A stretch of 33,835 nt of DNA from Desulfobulbus sp. (GCF_030824455.1 NZ_JAVBXR010000031.1:1-33835), one strand, 5' to 3'; positions 1 through 8,428 are shown, counted from the stretch's first letter. Program-made: numbers and translations. Notes: generated from the letters alone by a model not told the origin.

Positions 1-1017
1 CTGCCCGACGGGAGCTACAAGCTGCTGGTTGGCTACAACGACCAGCAGTTCTGGAGCGGGGTGATCAGCGTCTACCCCCTGGGCGACACGCCGGTGGAAA
101 TGGTCAATGGCTCCGGCGGTATACTGAGCCGGCTGCACGATCCCCACCCCTCCCTCTGGCACGGAACACCACCGGAATATCGGCCACTATTGGCCCTGGC
201 CTCGGGATCGCTGGCCGGGATGCTGAACACCACGTCAACACCCGTTGCCGCCACGCCCCAGGTGGTCTATTATCTCAACGATCACCTGAGTACAGCGCAA
301 CTGCTCGTCGACGCGGCCGGGACCGTGATCTGGCAGGGTGACACCCAGCCCTTTGGCCAGGTGACCGAGGTGATCAACCAGATTGACCACAGGTTCCGCT
401 TCCCCGGCCAGATGGTTGATCCTGAAAGCGGGTTGTTTTACAACTGGAACAGATTTTATGATCCGGAGACCGGGCGGTACCTATCACCCGACCCCATCGG
501 GCTGGACGGGGGGATGAATCTTTATGCCTATGTGGGTGGGAATCCGGTGAACGCGGTGGATCCTTGGGGATTGTACACAGAGATTATCATTTGGCAACCT
601 GTTGGTTGGAGTTCGTCCTCGTTTGGCCATGTATCCTCGAACGTAAATGGAACCAACTACTCCTGGGGGCCTGGTGGTTGGGATACGAAATTTCCGAATA
701 CTGCAGATTATGCGAAAAGGCAGCAGGGATTCCGTAGCGGGGTCGGGACCATTCTCAAACTAACACCCGAACAAGAAAAGAAATTAGTTGAGTGCTATGC
801 CAGAAAACGAGATGATTACAGCATTTTATCCAATAACTGCGGTGATCCGCACAGGGACTGCTTAAAGGAGGCAACAGGCGGAGCGCTTTCCGACTCGCTC
901 TTCCCGGTCAATATCGGGAATGATTTGCTCGACTCCCCGTACTACGGGGGATCGAAATTCTATGATGGTCCCTCAAAATCGCGTGGCTTCTTCGACGATG
1001 GGTTTTGGGTGCGATGA
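1..1017 (+). CDS. RHS-repeat protein, 3' end, with papain-like toxin tail (partial)
   Basis: The reading frame is open from base 1, so the gene enters from the left and its start is missing. The first residues (LPDGSYKLLVGYND, QFWSG) look like an extracellular beta-repeat. The RHS core follows: YYLNDHLSTAQLLVD, then RFRFPGQMVDPESGLFYN, RFYDPETGRYLSPDPIGL and the closing VDPWGL near base 575. RHS proteins form a shell around a variable C-terminal toxin. The roughly 146-residue tail has FGH (His codon 628-630) followed by a Trp/Gly-rich strand, then SNNCGDPHRDC (Cys codon 838-840). This His-before-Cys order is typical of circularly permuted papain-like (NlpC/P60, PPPDE-type) domains, so a peptidase or amidase activity is inferred. 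The tail is more A+T-rich than the core, as expected for a swapped module. The RHS call is firm; the toxin fold is a motif-level guess. Confidence 0.85.
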   Translation: MPDGSYKLLVGYNDQQFWSGVISVYPLGDTPVEMVNGSGGILSRLHDPHPSLWHGTPPEYRPLLALASGSLAGMLNTTSTPVAATPQVVYYLNDHLSTAQLLVDAAGTVIWQGDTQPFGQVTEVINQIDHRFRFPGQMVDPESGLFYNWNRFYDPETGRYLSPDPIGLDGGMNLYAYVGGNPVNAVDPWGLYTEIIIWQPVGWSSSSFGHVSSNVNGTNYSWGPGGWDTKFPNTADYAKRQQGFRSGVGTILKLTPEQEKKLVECYARKRDDYSILSNNCGDPHRDCLKEATGGALSDSLFPVNIGNDLLDSPYYGGSKFYDGPSKSRGFFDDGFWVR

Positions 1018-1340
1018 TGAGCAAAAACGCGATTATAAATTTAATCGGTGCGGTCATAGTTCTCGGGATAATTCTGTTTATGGGAAATATGTGGTCACCA
1101 AGAGGATTGAAGCTGGTAACGAAAGGAACGGTGCTAGTGTATGCAACGCAAGAAGATGCGATGAAATCACCAGCGCCGCCTGCTATCGCTCAACTATCTG
1201 CGGGTGAGAGCTTACCAGTTACAAAACGTGTGGACGTGAAGCACTACCTCATCTATAAGGTTCGACTGCCTGATGAGCGCGATGGCTTTGTGCTCGATGG
1301 AGAATACTCGCTAATGCGGGACGGCAAGGAAGCGTTCTGA
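1014..1340 (+). CDS. Small membrane-anchored protein, candidate immunity protein for the RHS tail
   Basis: I do not recognise a family. The ATG at 1014 overlaps the RHS stop codon (1015-1017), so the two genes are translationally coupled; a second ATG follows at 1017. The product is about 108 residues. It has one hydrophobic helix near the N-terminus (NLIGAVIVLGIILFMG) and then a small soluble domain on the far side of the membrane. That domain has an SH3-like rhythm: GTVLVYA, LSAGESLPV, HYLIYKVRL and DGFVLDGEYSL. Genes placed directly behind an RHS toxin tail usually encode the cognate immunity protein, and a membrane-tethered periplasmic domain would suit a toxin acting on the envelope. The role is inferred from position and topology only. 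The gene shares the A+T-richer composition of the toxin tail. Confidence 0.6.
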   Translation: MMSKNAIINLIGAVIVLGIILFMGNMWSPRGLKLVTKGTVLVYATQEDAMKSPAPPAIAQLSAGESLPVTKRVDVKHYLIYKVRLPDERDGFVLDGEYSLMRDGKEAF

Positions 1341-1373
1341 TCGTAATCACTAAAAGCCCGGTAGCTCGGCAGG

Positions 1374-1398
1374 GCGGGCACAGCCCCACCGTGCCCGC
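1374..1398. repeat. Short perfect inverted repeat (REP-like hairpin)
   Basis: GCGGGCAC and GTGCCCGC form a perfect 8-bp stem around a 9-base loop, in the 194-base gap between the candidate immunity gene and the toxin-antitoxin pair. No T-run follows, so it is a poor intrinsic terminator. It resembles the GGGCAC/GTGCCC palindromes scattered between genes in many proteobacteria. The rest of the gap shows nothing recognisable. Confidence 0.45.
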
Positions 1399-1534
1399 TA
1401 TCTGTTATCACCTCGCCTTTCGCGCAGCGCCAAACCACAGGCAGAGCTGGCCGAACCGCTGACCTTCGAGCGGAACCCAGTGCCAAGTCGCATAAGGCTT
1501 TTTATGTGATGTCTACGCCCACGTTGCCGACCGC

Positions 1535-1810
1535 TTACCGGTTTTCGCGGGTATGCCATAATCGCAAGACATAGCTGGACTCACCTTGGAGTTCGTAGCG
1601 CATTCCATATTGCCCCACGACGATTCGCCGCACCTCACGCGGCAAAAATTCGAATAATTGTTCTCCCATACGTGGATTAAGCAACAAACGTGTCGGCGCC
1701 TTGGTCAAGGATTGCACGGTGCGGGCCGCAGCCCCTTTATTCACGGTGGCCAAAAACTCATACAGCCGCGCCAAATCGGACAATCCACTGCGGGTCCACT
1801 GCAATTCCAT
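1535..1810 (-). CDS. parE: RelE/ParE-family toxin
   Basis: A 91-residue protein with the layout of ParE/RelE toxins: an N-terminal strand and helix pair (LQWTRSGLSDLARLYEFL), an Ala/Arg-rich helix, the NPRMGEQL turn, then the strand-forming end REVRRIVVGQYGMRYEL and VLRLWHTRENR. Family members either inhibit DNA gyrase (ParE) or cleave mRNA on the ribosome (RelE); the EVRR...YGMRYEL and LRLWHTRENR pattern is closer to ParE. The ATG shares one base with the stop codon of the antitoxin gene, so the pair is translationally coupled in the usual antitoxin-first order. The target cannot be decided from sequence alone. The reading frame looks intact. Confidence 0.85.
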   Translation of the reverse strand: MELQWTRSGLSDLARLYEFLATVNKGAAARTVQSLTKAPTRLLLNPRMGEQLFEFLPREVRRIVVGQYGMRYELQGESSYVLRLWHTRENR

Positions 1811-2082
1811 CAGTACGGAACCGGTAAAGGCTCATCCCGCTCAAGGCTGTCTGCCCACGCCTGAATCGCCTGCTGATCGATAACCCGGCAAGAATCCACG
1901 TCAGTAAGCGCTTCAAGTGTTAAGCGATAGCGATCTTCTTCCTGTTCTACCCAAGCCGACAACGCCTGTTTCATAATCCATCCTCGCGAACGCTCCAACC
2001 GAGCGGCCATTTGATCCACCTTTTCGGCAAGCGGGATAGGCACATGCGCAGTTAACACACGAGTATCCGTCTGAGATCCCAT
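1810..2082 (-). CDS. CopG/ribbon-helix-helix antitoxin (ParD-like)
   Basis: About 90 residues. The N-terminal strand (RVLTAHVPIPLAEKVDQMAA) followed by ERSRGWIMKQALSAWVEQEE is a classical ribbon-helix-helix DNA-binding domain. The rest is an acidic, probably disordered tail (DVDSCRVIDQQAIQAWADSL) of the kind that wraps around the toxin. Three in-frame starts are stacked (GTG 2088, ATG 2085, ATG 2082). I chose 2082 because the AAAGGG ribosome-binding site lies seven bases upstream of it. The protein should neutralise the downstream ParE-like toxin and repress its own promoter, which is visible just upstream together with an overlapping palindrome. Confidence 0.85.
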   Translation of the reverse strand: MGSQTDTRVLTAHVPIPLAEKVDQMAARLERSRGWIMKQALSAWVEQEEDRYRLTLEALTDVDSCRVIDQQAIQAWADSLERDEPLPVPY

Positions 2083-2131
2083 CATCACACCCTTTACATC
2101 TAGTGAAATTCCTATTCGGCCACCATTACCC

Positions 2132-2172
2132 GATTAAAAATTAATCATAACGATTTAAAAAGATTTAATCAA
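2132..2172 (-). promoter_or_regulatory. Toxin-antitoxin promoter with overlapping operator palindrome
   Basis: On the minus strand, TTGATT (2172-2167) and TATGAT (2149-2144) are separated by exactly 17 bases and make a strong sigma-70-type promoter. A perfect palindrome, GATTAA-AAA-TTAATC (2132-2146), overlaps the -10 box and the predicted start near 2137. A ribbon-helix-helix antitoxin bound there would block RNA polymerase, so this is a likely autoregulatory operator. Confidence 0.65.
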
Positions 2173-2312
2173 GACATCGCAGCAACATAAAGGTGCCTCC
2201 GAAAACGGGTAGAGTCGAGATGTGGCACGGTTGCTTTTGAGCTCGTTTTCACACCCCACTCATTGCATCAAGCCTACGCATTCGGTTCTCGGACAGCACA
2301 CAATCAGGACAC

Positions 2313-3103
2313 TCATCTGAGATAGTGCTCAGTAATATCGGCGCGTTCATGGCCCATCTCACGGGAGACCTGGCCGATAGTCTGCTCATAGGTTTTGCCG
2401 GATCGTTGCAACTCCTGATGGCGCTCTTGCGCCCATGACCATCGCAACCCATGTGACCCCTGATACTCTTGGCCAGTAGCCATAGCAGCGTCCTTGAGTT
2501 CGCGCCTGTAAGCATCCCCGCTCAATTCAAACCGCTGGCCGTTTGCAACCACCTTTTCCAGTCGCGCATAGGTGTCAGGCTTGACGCCAACCTCTCTTAC
2601 CTTGCCTCCTTTACCTTGCACCATGATCCAGCCCTTGAGTTCGCCGATCTGTGAATCTGGACGAGCCCCTTCAAATTCTCGCTCCCAATACGGTTGGCCT
2701 CGCTAATCCGTGCTCCACCCTCCAGTTGAATATGTGCCGCCAGTTTAAAATCATCACCTCGTACCGCCGCGACCAGTACACGCGGCTCAAGATACGCCCG
2801 ACTTCCTTCAAACCGGTCTAACCCTCTCCCAGCAATCCGAGCTTCATTGATCGCCTGAGAAAAATGATATTCCCGGCCAGTGCCGTTTTGCGATGCGTAG
2901 CGATTGAGCGCTACTTCTAGTTTTTCAAGAGCAGCCGCGTACTGCGCAAGCGTGGCATGCGACACACCGCCTTCGACCTTTGTCTCAAGAAATTCCCGAA
3001 TATTTTCACCTGACAGTTTTTCGATATCCTTTACGCCCATTTCTGTTTTGGCGTAGGCAATTGGTCCCGTGCCGCTAATCTTTTTGGAGTCACCATGAGC
3101 CAA
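2313..3103 (-). pseudogene. Tyrosine recombinase/integrase, frameshifted and N-terminally degraded
   Basis: Two overlapping minus-strand frames together give one phage-type integrase. The upstream piece (to about 2670) has a core-binding segment and GARISEANRI, which carries the first catalytic Arg. The downstream piece has HGLR (His and second Arg), MGHERAD (His) and the terminal EHYLR with the nucleophilic Tyr. The frames join cleanly if one base is restored in the four-C run at 2666-2669: LKG then continues as ARPDSQIGELKGWIMVQGKGGK. Upstream, coding-like sequence extends to a stop at 3158-3160 without a good start codon; only TTG at 3103 is available. All catalytic residues survive, so either a recent mutation or a sequencing error in the homopolymer could explain the break. 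It marks the region as formerly mobile. Confidence 0.7.
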
Positions 3104-3203
3104 CGCGTATTGAACGTTGAATTCGTCGGATACGGAATATAGAAATATCTTGAGGGCTCAAGCGTCAACATGATGATTCCATGCGATTAATTGACCGTAT
3201 TTA

Positions 3204-4814
3204 TCACCAGTTATATTTCAACGACAGATTTCCCTGCACTCCGTTTTCTCCGTCAAACACCTCTGCGACCTGACCTTGCAGACTCAATCTTTGGTTGAGT
3301 TTGAAATCTGTGCCTATCGCCAAGACATAACTGTTTTGATCTAATTCGCTGGCGGCCGTGTCCCCTGCAACACTGACCTCGTTGCGGTTGAAAAAATCAT
3401 GGATACAACTGATCTTTGTCCAGACGCTCACTTGATTGTCCGGGGCGTTTTCAATAACTTTCCTCACCTCAACACCAAAGCGTCCCCATAAAGAATCGCC
3501 CTGCTTCAACGAGACTCGAGCCCCAAGATTGTCGTTAAAATCGCTCATCCCAATCTTTGTATAGGAAAATTGCTGATGAGGTTCAATCGACCAGCCGTTT
3601 TGCTTCCGGAATGCAATGCCATTTTGAACGGTAAGTACGGTCATGTCGCCATCGTAATCCTGGCTCAGTCCATATCCCAGCTCACCCGGCACGGTATTGT
3701 TGAGGCGCAGTCCGCCATGCAACAAAGAACAACTTCCGTACCAGGAGCGCGGACTCTCAGGATTGCTCACATACAAACCATATATCCCTCCAACCGTGGC
3801 TTTCGCACTGTTTTCCACAGCACTGGTCTCGTATTCTTGAAAGTTATCCCCAATGCCAAACATAACTCCCCAATACGACCTCGATTGGCCCCCAGGTTTA
3901 TTTCCTTCAAGCATTCGTTGCCAGCCCATACTCATGCCAGCCGTGTGAGCATCAACTGAACTGCCGTCTTTTTCATCGTAATCAATATTGTCGCCAAAGC
4001 CGCGCATCCAAAGCTCTCCTTCTGCTTCCTGTCCGGCGCCTGCGTCTGCATGATGACTTTGTGATCCATAACGCGTCTGATCCAAATGTACGCCAAGGTC
4101 AGTCGCGATGCTGCGACCCACTCTTTGCGCACCAACAACTGCTCCGGAATAGCTTTTCAAATAGTCTGGAGCATAAAGAGCATAGACTAACCAATTCGTG
4201 GGAGCACCCCGGTAATAATATTGATAAGCTCCGCCCTGCCTATATTCCCCATCCTTTTCCATCGGTGAAGCCAGTCCTCCAATCAGGGTGTTGCCAGCCG
4301 GAACATCGATCACATAAATTCGCTGCAAATCACTACCCCATGCAGCCAAAATAGCCTGTTCGTCTCTCGCCTCCTGTATTCCGCGATACTGGTCGCCCCA
4401 CCAGCTCCCCAAATATCCCAAAGCCTCTTGGTATCCACTGTTGCCGCGTCGGTATAACCGAAGGGTGCTGCTTGGAGTCACCAACGAAAGGCTGGTGTCG
4501 GTTACGCCGGGCCGACTGGTAAACGAATAAAAATTCGTGTAATCGGTGACTCCGGCTCCTGTTTGATAAAACCTTGGATGAATGTCCGCATCCTGAAGAA
4601 TGCTGATTTTGCGATCCAAGCGGCTTGTGGTTACGCCCGCGTAAATATTATAAGCGTCCAAACCGCCACGATCAGTCACAATGGCCTGGTTGGTTTGAAT
4701 CTCTTGATCAATGTCCGACAATGTTTCAGCCGTTGCCAGCGAATGCGGCGGCAGAAACGCCGATGCTGTTAACAGGATGAAAACATGAGAAATAAGCAAA
4801 CAAGTTGACTTCAT
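3204..4814 (-). CDS. Autotransporter with unusual short passenger and C-terminal beta-barrel
   Basis: A 536-residue protein. The ATG at 4814 is chosen because AGGAG lies six bases upstream and a signal peptide starts there (MKSTCLLISHVFILLTASAF). The C-terminal ~270 residues, from GELWMRGFGDN onward, match an autotransporter barrel: alternating aromatic strands, WGVMFGIGDN, repeated Gly-Tyr turns, and a terminal LSLKYNW ending in Trp, as outer-membrane barrels do. The N-terminal ~240 residues form a passenger unlike the common beta-helix type. It contains YLGSWWGDQYRG, QRIYVIDVPAGNTLIGGLAS and EYRQGGAYQYYYRG. The last two resemble a module I associate with C-termini of polymorphic toxins, but I cannot name its activity. 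No partner gene is adjacent. The barrel is secure; the passenger function is unknown. Confidence 0.8.
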   Translation of the reverse strand: MKSTCLLISHVFILLTASAFLPPHSLATAETLSDIDQEIQTNQAIVTDRGGLDAYNIYAGVTTSRLDRKISILQDADIHPRFYQTGAGVTDYTNFYSFTSRPGVTDTSLSLVTPSSTLRLYRRGNSGYQEALGYLGSWWGDQYRGIQEARDEQAILAAWGSDLQRIYVIDVPAGNTLIGGLASPMEKDGEYRQGGAYQYYYRGAPTNWLVYALYAPDYLKSYSGAVVGAQRVGRSIATDLGVHLDQTRYGSQSHHADAGAGQEAEGELWMRGFGDNIDYDEKDGSSVDAHTAGMSMGWQRMLEGNKPGGQSRSYWGVMFGIGDNFQEYETSAVENSAKATVGGIYGLYVSNPESPRSWYGSCSLLHGGLRLNNTVPGELGYGLSQDYDGDMTVLTVQNGIAFRKQNGWSIEPHQQFSYTKIGMSDFNDNLGARVSLKQGDSLWGRFGVEVRKVIENAPDNQVSVWTKISCIHDFFNRNEVSVAGDTAASELDQNSYVLAIGTDFKLNQRLSLQGQVAEVFDGENGVQGNLSLKYNW

Positions 4815-5229
4815 GCCGAGCTCCTGCACAAACAGACTGAGACAGCCTTAACCGTAGCGATTATGGCCGAAAAACCAATTGATTCTATTGCTAAATCAAG
4901 CGACGCATGATGCGCAGAGCGTAACCGCGCCGACGAAGGGGGGAATTTCGAGCGAAACGAGAACTATCGGGGAATAACGAGAGATCTCCTCGCTGTGACT
5001 CTACCACTATGAGTGGCTCAACTTGAAAGCGAATTGGAATTACCGTCGCAAGAACAGCACCGGCTCCAAACGCTTGGCGCGCCTGCATTCCGCAAACCGC
5101 GACGCGTCGCCCAGCCGCCGCCAGGATGGGGATGCTCTGGGCGCTCACTCGACTGCGTCAACAAGCAGAGGACGGAATGCCGCCAAACAATCGGCCATTC
5201 GCATCCTCTGCATCGGGGTCGCGCGGCGA
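4815..5229. other. 415-base intergenic stretch with no recognisable gene
   Basis: It separates the autotransporter start from the ilvD stop. The part next to the autotransporter should hold its promoter; CATAAT on the minus strand is a possible -10 box, but no convincing -35 box goes with it. Short open frames exist on both strands and none resembles a protein family. The only clear structure is the long inverted repeat at 5165-5211. Confidence 0.5.
5165..5211 (-). terminator. Long interrupted hairpin downstream of ilvD, possible terminator
   Basis: GCAGAGGA (5165-5172) and TCCTCTGC (5204-5211) pair perfectly. Inside them GAATG pairs with CATTC and GCC with GGC, leaving an eight-base loop and small internal bulges. 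It starts 19 bases beyond the ilvD stop on the minus strand, the right place for a transcription end, but no clean T-run follows. It may instead be an RNA-stabilising hairpin or a palindromic repeat. Confidence 0.4.
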
Positions 5230-7056
5230 TTAATCCAGCAGCCGAACCGCGCCCTGATCGGCCGAGGCGGCAAAACGGGCGTACACCTGCAAGGCCTTGG
5301 AAATCGTCCGGTTGCGCTTGGGGGTAAAGGCTTCGGCGCCTCGGGCTGCTTCCTCGAGGCGGCGGGCAGCCAGTTCTTCGGCGCTGATCAGCAGCGAGAT
5401 GGTTCGCTTCGGAATATTGATGTCTATGCGGTCGCCCTCCCGAACCAGGGCGATGGCCCCGCCGCTGGCGGCTTCCGGCGAGACGTGGCCAATGGACAGG
5501 CCGGAGGTGCCGCCGGAAAAACGGCCGTCGGTGATCAGCGCGCAAGCGGCCCCGAGATGGCGGGATTTCAAGTAGGAGGTGGGATAGAGCATCTCCTGCA
5601 TGCCCGGCCCGCCCTTGGGCCCCTCGTAGAGAATAAACACCACGTCGCCGGCCTCAACCACGCCGTCGAGGATGGCGTCGCAAGCCTCCTCCTGGGAGTG
5701 ATAGACCTTGGCCTTGCCGGTAAAATGAAGGATGGAGGCGTCGACGCCGGCGGTCTTGACGATGCAGCCCTTCTCGGCGATGTTGCCATACAGCACGGCC
5801 AAACCGCCGTCGCGGGAATAGGCGTGGGCCAGGTCGCGGATGCAGCCTGTTTCCCGGTTAAGGTCAAGCTCGGGATAGAGCGTGGCCTGCGAGCCCATGG
5901 TCAGGTTGCGCACCCCGGCCGGGGCGCTGCGGTACAGGGTGCGGGCCGCCTCGCTGGCCTCGGGCCGCATGACGTCAAACTGCGACAGCGCCTGGGCCAG
6001 GGTCAGGCCGTCGGCCCGATGCGCGCTGGCGTCGATCAGGCCGCCGCGCTCCAGTTCCCCCAGAATGCCGAGGATACCGCCGGCCCGGTTGACGTCTTCT
6101 ACATGGTGCGACGAACTGGGCGCCACCTTGCACAGGTTGGGCACTTTGCGCGACAGGGCGTCGATGTCCTGCATGGTGAAGTCGACCCCGGCCTCATGGG
6201 CCACGGCCAGGATGTGGAGCACGGTGTTGGTCGAACCGCCCATGGCAATGTCCAGCGCCATGGCGTTGCAAAACGCAGCCTTGCTGGCTATCGACCGGGG
6301 CAGAACGGTGGCGTCGCCGTGGCCGTACCAGGCCTCGCACATGGCCACAATCCGCTCGGCAGCTTGATCAAACAGCGCCAGTCGGGCCGCATGGGTGGCG
6401 ACCACGGTGCCGTTGCCCGGCAAAGCCAGGCCCAGGGCCTCGTTGAGACAGTTCATTGAGTTGGCGGTGAACATCCCGGAGCAGGAGCCGCAGGTCGGGC
6501 AGGCGCTGCGTTCGACCTCAGCCACCTCCGCATCGCTGACCGAACTGTCGCCGGCCATGATCATGGCGTCGATCAGATCCAGGGCCTTGCCGCCCGCCCG
6601 TCCGGCCTCCATCGGGCCGCCGGAAACAAAAATGGCCGGAATGTTAAGCCGCATCGCCGCCATCAGCATGCCGGGAGTAATTTTGTCGCAATTGGAAATG
6701 CAGACCATGGCGTCGGCCTTGTGGGCGTTGCACATGTACTCGACCGAATCGGCGATCAGCTCGCGGGACGGCAGGCTATAGAGCATGCCGTCGTGGCCCA
6801 TGGCAATGCCGTCGTCAATGGCGATGGTGTTGAACTCCGCGGCAAAACAGCCCAGCGTCTCGATCTTTTGCTTCACCCGCTGACCGATCTCGTGCAGATG
6901 CACATGGCCGGGCACAAACTGGGTGAAGGAGTTGACCACAGCGATCACCGGTTTGCCAATCTGCTCCTCGCGCATGCCGTTAGCCCGCCATAGAGCGCGA
7001 GCGCCCGCCATTCTTCTGCCTTCCGTTGTCGCCGCGCTCCGCAGTGGATTCGCCAT
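5230..7056 (-). CDS. ilvD: Dihydroxy-acid dehydratase
   Basis: IlvD removes water from 2,3-dihydroxy-3-methylbutanoate (and the methylpentanoate analogue) to give the 2-oxo acids of valine and isoleucine synthesis. The 608-residue protein follows the E. coli enzyme almost end to end: [59 protein letters not shown] (Cys 123), the Cys-rich [18 protein letters not shown] (Cys 186, 189, 192), [10 protein letters not shown], and the C-terminal [20 protein letters not shown] and [19 protein letters not shown]. The NSFTQ segment lacks the extra Cys found in oxygen-stable [2Fe-2S] members, so an E. coli-like oxygen-sensitive [4Fe-4S] cluster is inferred. The ATG at 7056 is preferred over the GTG at 7065 because a GAGGTGAGG ribosome site precedes it. 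No other ilv gene is in the window. Confidence 0.97.
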   Translation of the reverse strand: MANPLRSAATTEGRRMAGARALWRANGMREEQIGKPVIAVVNSFTQFVPGHVHLHEIGQRVKQKIETLGCFAAEFNTIAIDDGIAMGHDGMLYSLPSRELIADSVEYMCNAHKADAMVCISNCDKITPGMLMAAMRLNIPAIFVSGGPMEAGRAGGKALDLIDAMIMAGDSSVSDAEVAEVERSACPTCGSCSGMFTANSMNCLNEALGLALPGNGTVVATHAARLALFDQAAERIVAMCEAWYGHGDATVLPRSIASKAAFCNAMALDIAMGGSTNTVLHILAVAHEAGVDFTMQDIDALSRKVPNLCKVAPSSSHHVEDVNRAGGILGILGELERGGLIDASAHRADGLTLAQALSQFDVMRPEASEAARTLYRSAPAGVRNLTMGSQATLYPELDLNRETGCIRDLAHAYSRDGGLAVLYGNIAEKGCIVKTAGVDASILHFTGKAKVYHSQEEACDAILDGVVEAGDVVFILYEGPKGGPGMQEMLYPTSYLKSRHLGAACALITDGRFSGGTSGLSIGHVSPEAASGGAIALVREGDRIDINIPKRTISLLISAEELAARRLEEAARGAEAFTPKRNRTISKALQVYARFAASADQGAVRLLD

Positions 7057-7110
7057 CGTCCTCACCTCAACTCACTGATTTATTTTTTGCTTGTCTTTTG
7101 CCGCCTAAGC

Positions 7111-7139
7111 GATAGAACCCATAGTAATTACTTTGTCAA
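7111..7139 (-). promoter_or_regulatory. Candidate ilvD promoter with palindrome in the spacer
   Basis: On the minus strand a perfect TTGACA (7139-7134) is followed after 17 bases by TCTATC (7116-7111), a weak -10. The spacer contains the 10-bp palindrome AGTAATTACT (7123-7132), a possible repressor site. The divergent ATPase gene shares this short gap; TTGTCT (7091-7096) and TAGAAC (7113-7118) could be its own, weaker promoter. Confidence 0.4.
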
Positions 7140-7158
7140 TTCTACACTGGTAGACGCC

Positions 7159-8331
7159 ATGAAACAACAGGAGATTAACTATTGGATCACCGCCATGCTG
7201 GCCAAGCACGCGCGGGTTTCAGACCTCAATATCACTGTGGGCAAGACCTTGCAGGTGGAAAGCGACGGCTCGCTGGTTGCGGTCGACGTCGCGCCGCCGG
7301 TGACGGAACTGACCCCGTTTCAGACCGAGGTCTTTGCCTTGAATCTGATCGGCGGCAACCGCCGCCTGTTGCGCGATCTGGTTACCAAGGGCTCCTGCGA
7401 CCTGTCCTATTCCCTGGACGAAAAGGTTCGTTTTCGGGTCAACATTTTCTCGCAGAAAGGCTACTACACCTCGGTGCTGCGAAAACTTGAAACCAAAATC
7501 CCTTCAATCAGCGGGTTCCATTTTCCCGAGGCCTTTAGCAAGATGGCCCGCGAGGTCAACGGCCTGATCCTGTTCACCGGCGCCACCGGCACCGGCAAAA
7601 CCACCTCCATGGCGGCCATCCTCAATCGGATCAACGAGGAACGCCAGGTGCACATCGTCACTCTGGAAGACCCGATCGAGTATATCCACCCTCACAAGAA
7701 GGCCACCTTTAATCAGCGGGAGATGGGCGACGACTTCGACACCTTTGCCGGCGGTCTCCGCGCCGCCCTGCGCCAGGCCCCCAAAGTCATTCTCGTCGGC
7801 GAGATCCGCGACCGCGAAACCCTGGAGATCGCCCTGACCGCCGCAGAAACCGGCCATGTGGTGTTTTCCACCCTCCACACCATCGACACCGGCCAGACCA
7901 TCAACCGCATCCTGGGCATGTTTGAGCAAGACGAGCAACCGCAGGTGCGCAACCGTCTCGCCGACACCATCCGCTGGGTGGTCAGCCAACGACTGCTGCC
8001 ACGCATCGGCGGCGGCCGCATCGCGGCCCTGGAAATTCTCTGCACCAGCCTGCGGGTTCGGGATTTGATCATCAACGGCGAGACCGAGGAAAAAACGTTT
8101 TACAATGTTGTCCGCGACGGCTCGTCCCGCGACATGCGCACCTTTGATCAGCACCTGCTGGAACTCTTTGAGACCGGCCTGATCACCGAGGAATCGGCAA
8201 CCCTCTACTCCTCGCACCGCAGCGAGATCAAGCGGGGCATGGACACGATCAAGGCCGCCCGGGGCGAACGCACCTCGTCCATCGACGATCTGCGCATGGA
8301 GCAGGAAGAAACCGATCCTTACGGGCGATAA
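7159..8331 (+). CDS. PilT/PilU-family ATPase (type IV pilus retraction-type motor)
   Basis: A 390-residue secretion/pilus ATPase of the PilT/PilU class, a hexameric cytoplasmic motor that depolymerises type IV pili. The N-terminal PAS-like domain (residues 1-120) has KHARVSDLNITVGK and the GSCDLSYSLDEKVRFRVNIF strand pair. Walker A is GATGTGKT (141-148), the Asp/Glu box is VTLEDPIEYIHPHKK, Walker B is ILVGEIRD (211-218), and the His box is TLHTIDT (238-244). The segment LRVRDLIINGETE corresponds to the C-terminal AIRNLIRE-type motif of PilT. I start it at the ATG at 7159, where similarity begins, although the frame is open from 7087; the ribosome site is weak. No pilin or assembly genes are nearby, so it is an orphan copy. 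Its acidic C-terminal tail is more like PilU. Confidence 0.85.
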   Translation: MKQQEINYWITAMLAKHARVSDLNITVGKTLQVESDGSLVAVDVAPPVTELTPFQTEVFALNLIGGNRRLLRDLVTKGSCDLSYSLDEKVRFRVNIFSQKGYYTSVLRKLETKIPSISGFHFPEAFSKMAREVNGLILFTGATGTGKTTSMAAILNRINEERQVHIVTLEDPIEYIHPHKKATFNQREMGDDFDTFAGGLRAALRQAPKVILVGEIRDRETLEIALTAAETGHVVFSTLHTIDTGQTINRILGMFEQDEQPQVRNRLADTIRWVVSQRLLPRIGGGRIAALEILCTSLRVRDLIINGETEEKTFYNVVRDGSSRDMRTFDQHLLELFETGLITEESATLYSSHRSEIKRGMDTIKAARGERTSSIDDLRMEQEETDPYGR

Positions 8332-8428
8332 ATCAAGCGAAACAGCACAACCGCACCTCGACCTTGCCGTCGCAACCATTGGCCGCACTCGTCCGCCGCT
8401 TCTGCCGCATTCACCCCAAGGAGTTCCC

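Noticed and set aside
3950..4814. Passenger as a pertussis-like ADP-ribosyltransferase
   Set aside because: No convincing Arg, Ser-Thr-Ser and Glu triad can be placed, so only an unspecified toxin-like resemblance is stated.
4891..5148. An 85-codon minus-strand frame between the autotransporter and ilvD
   Set aside because: No ribosome site, no recognisable domain, and an arginine-rich end typical of random frames.
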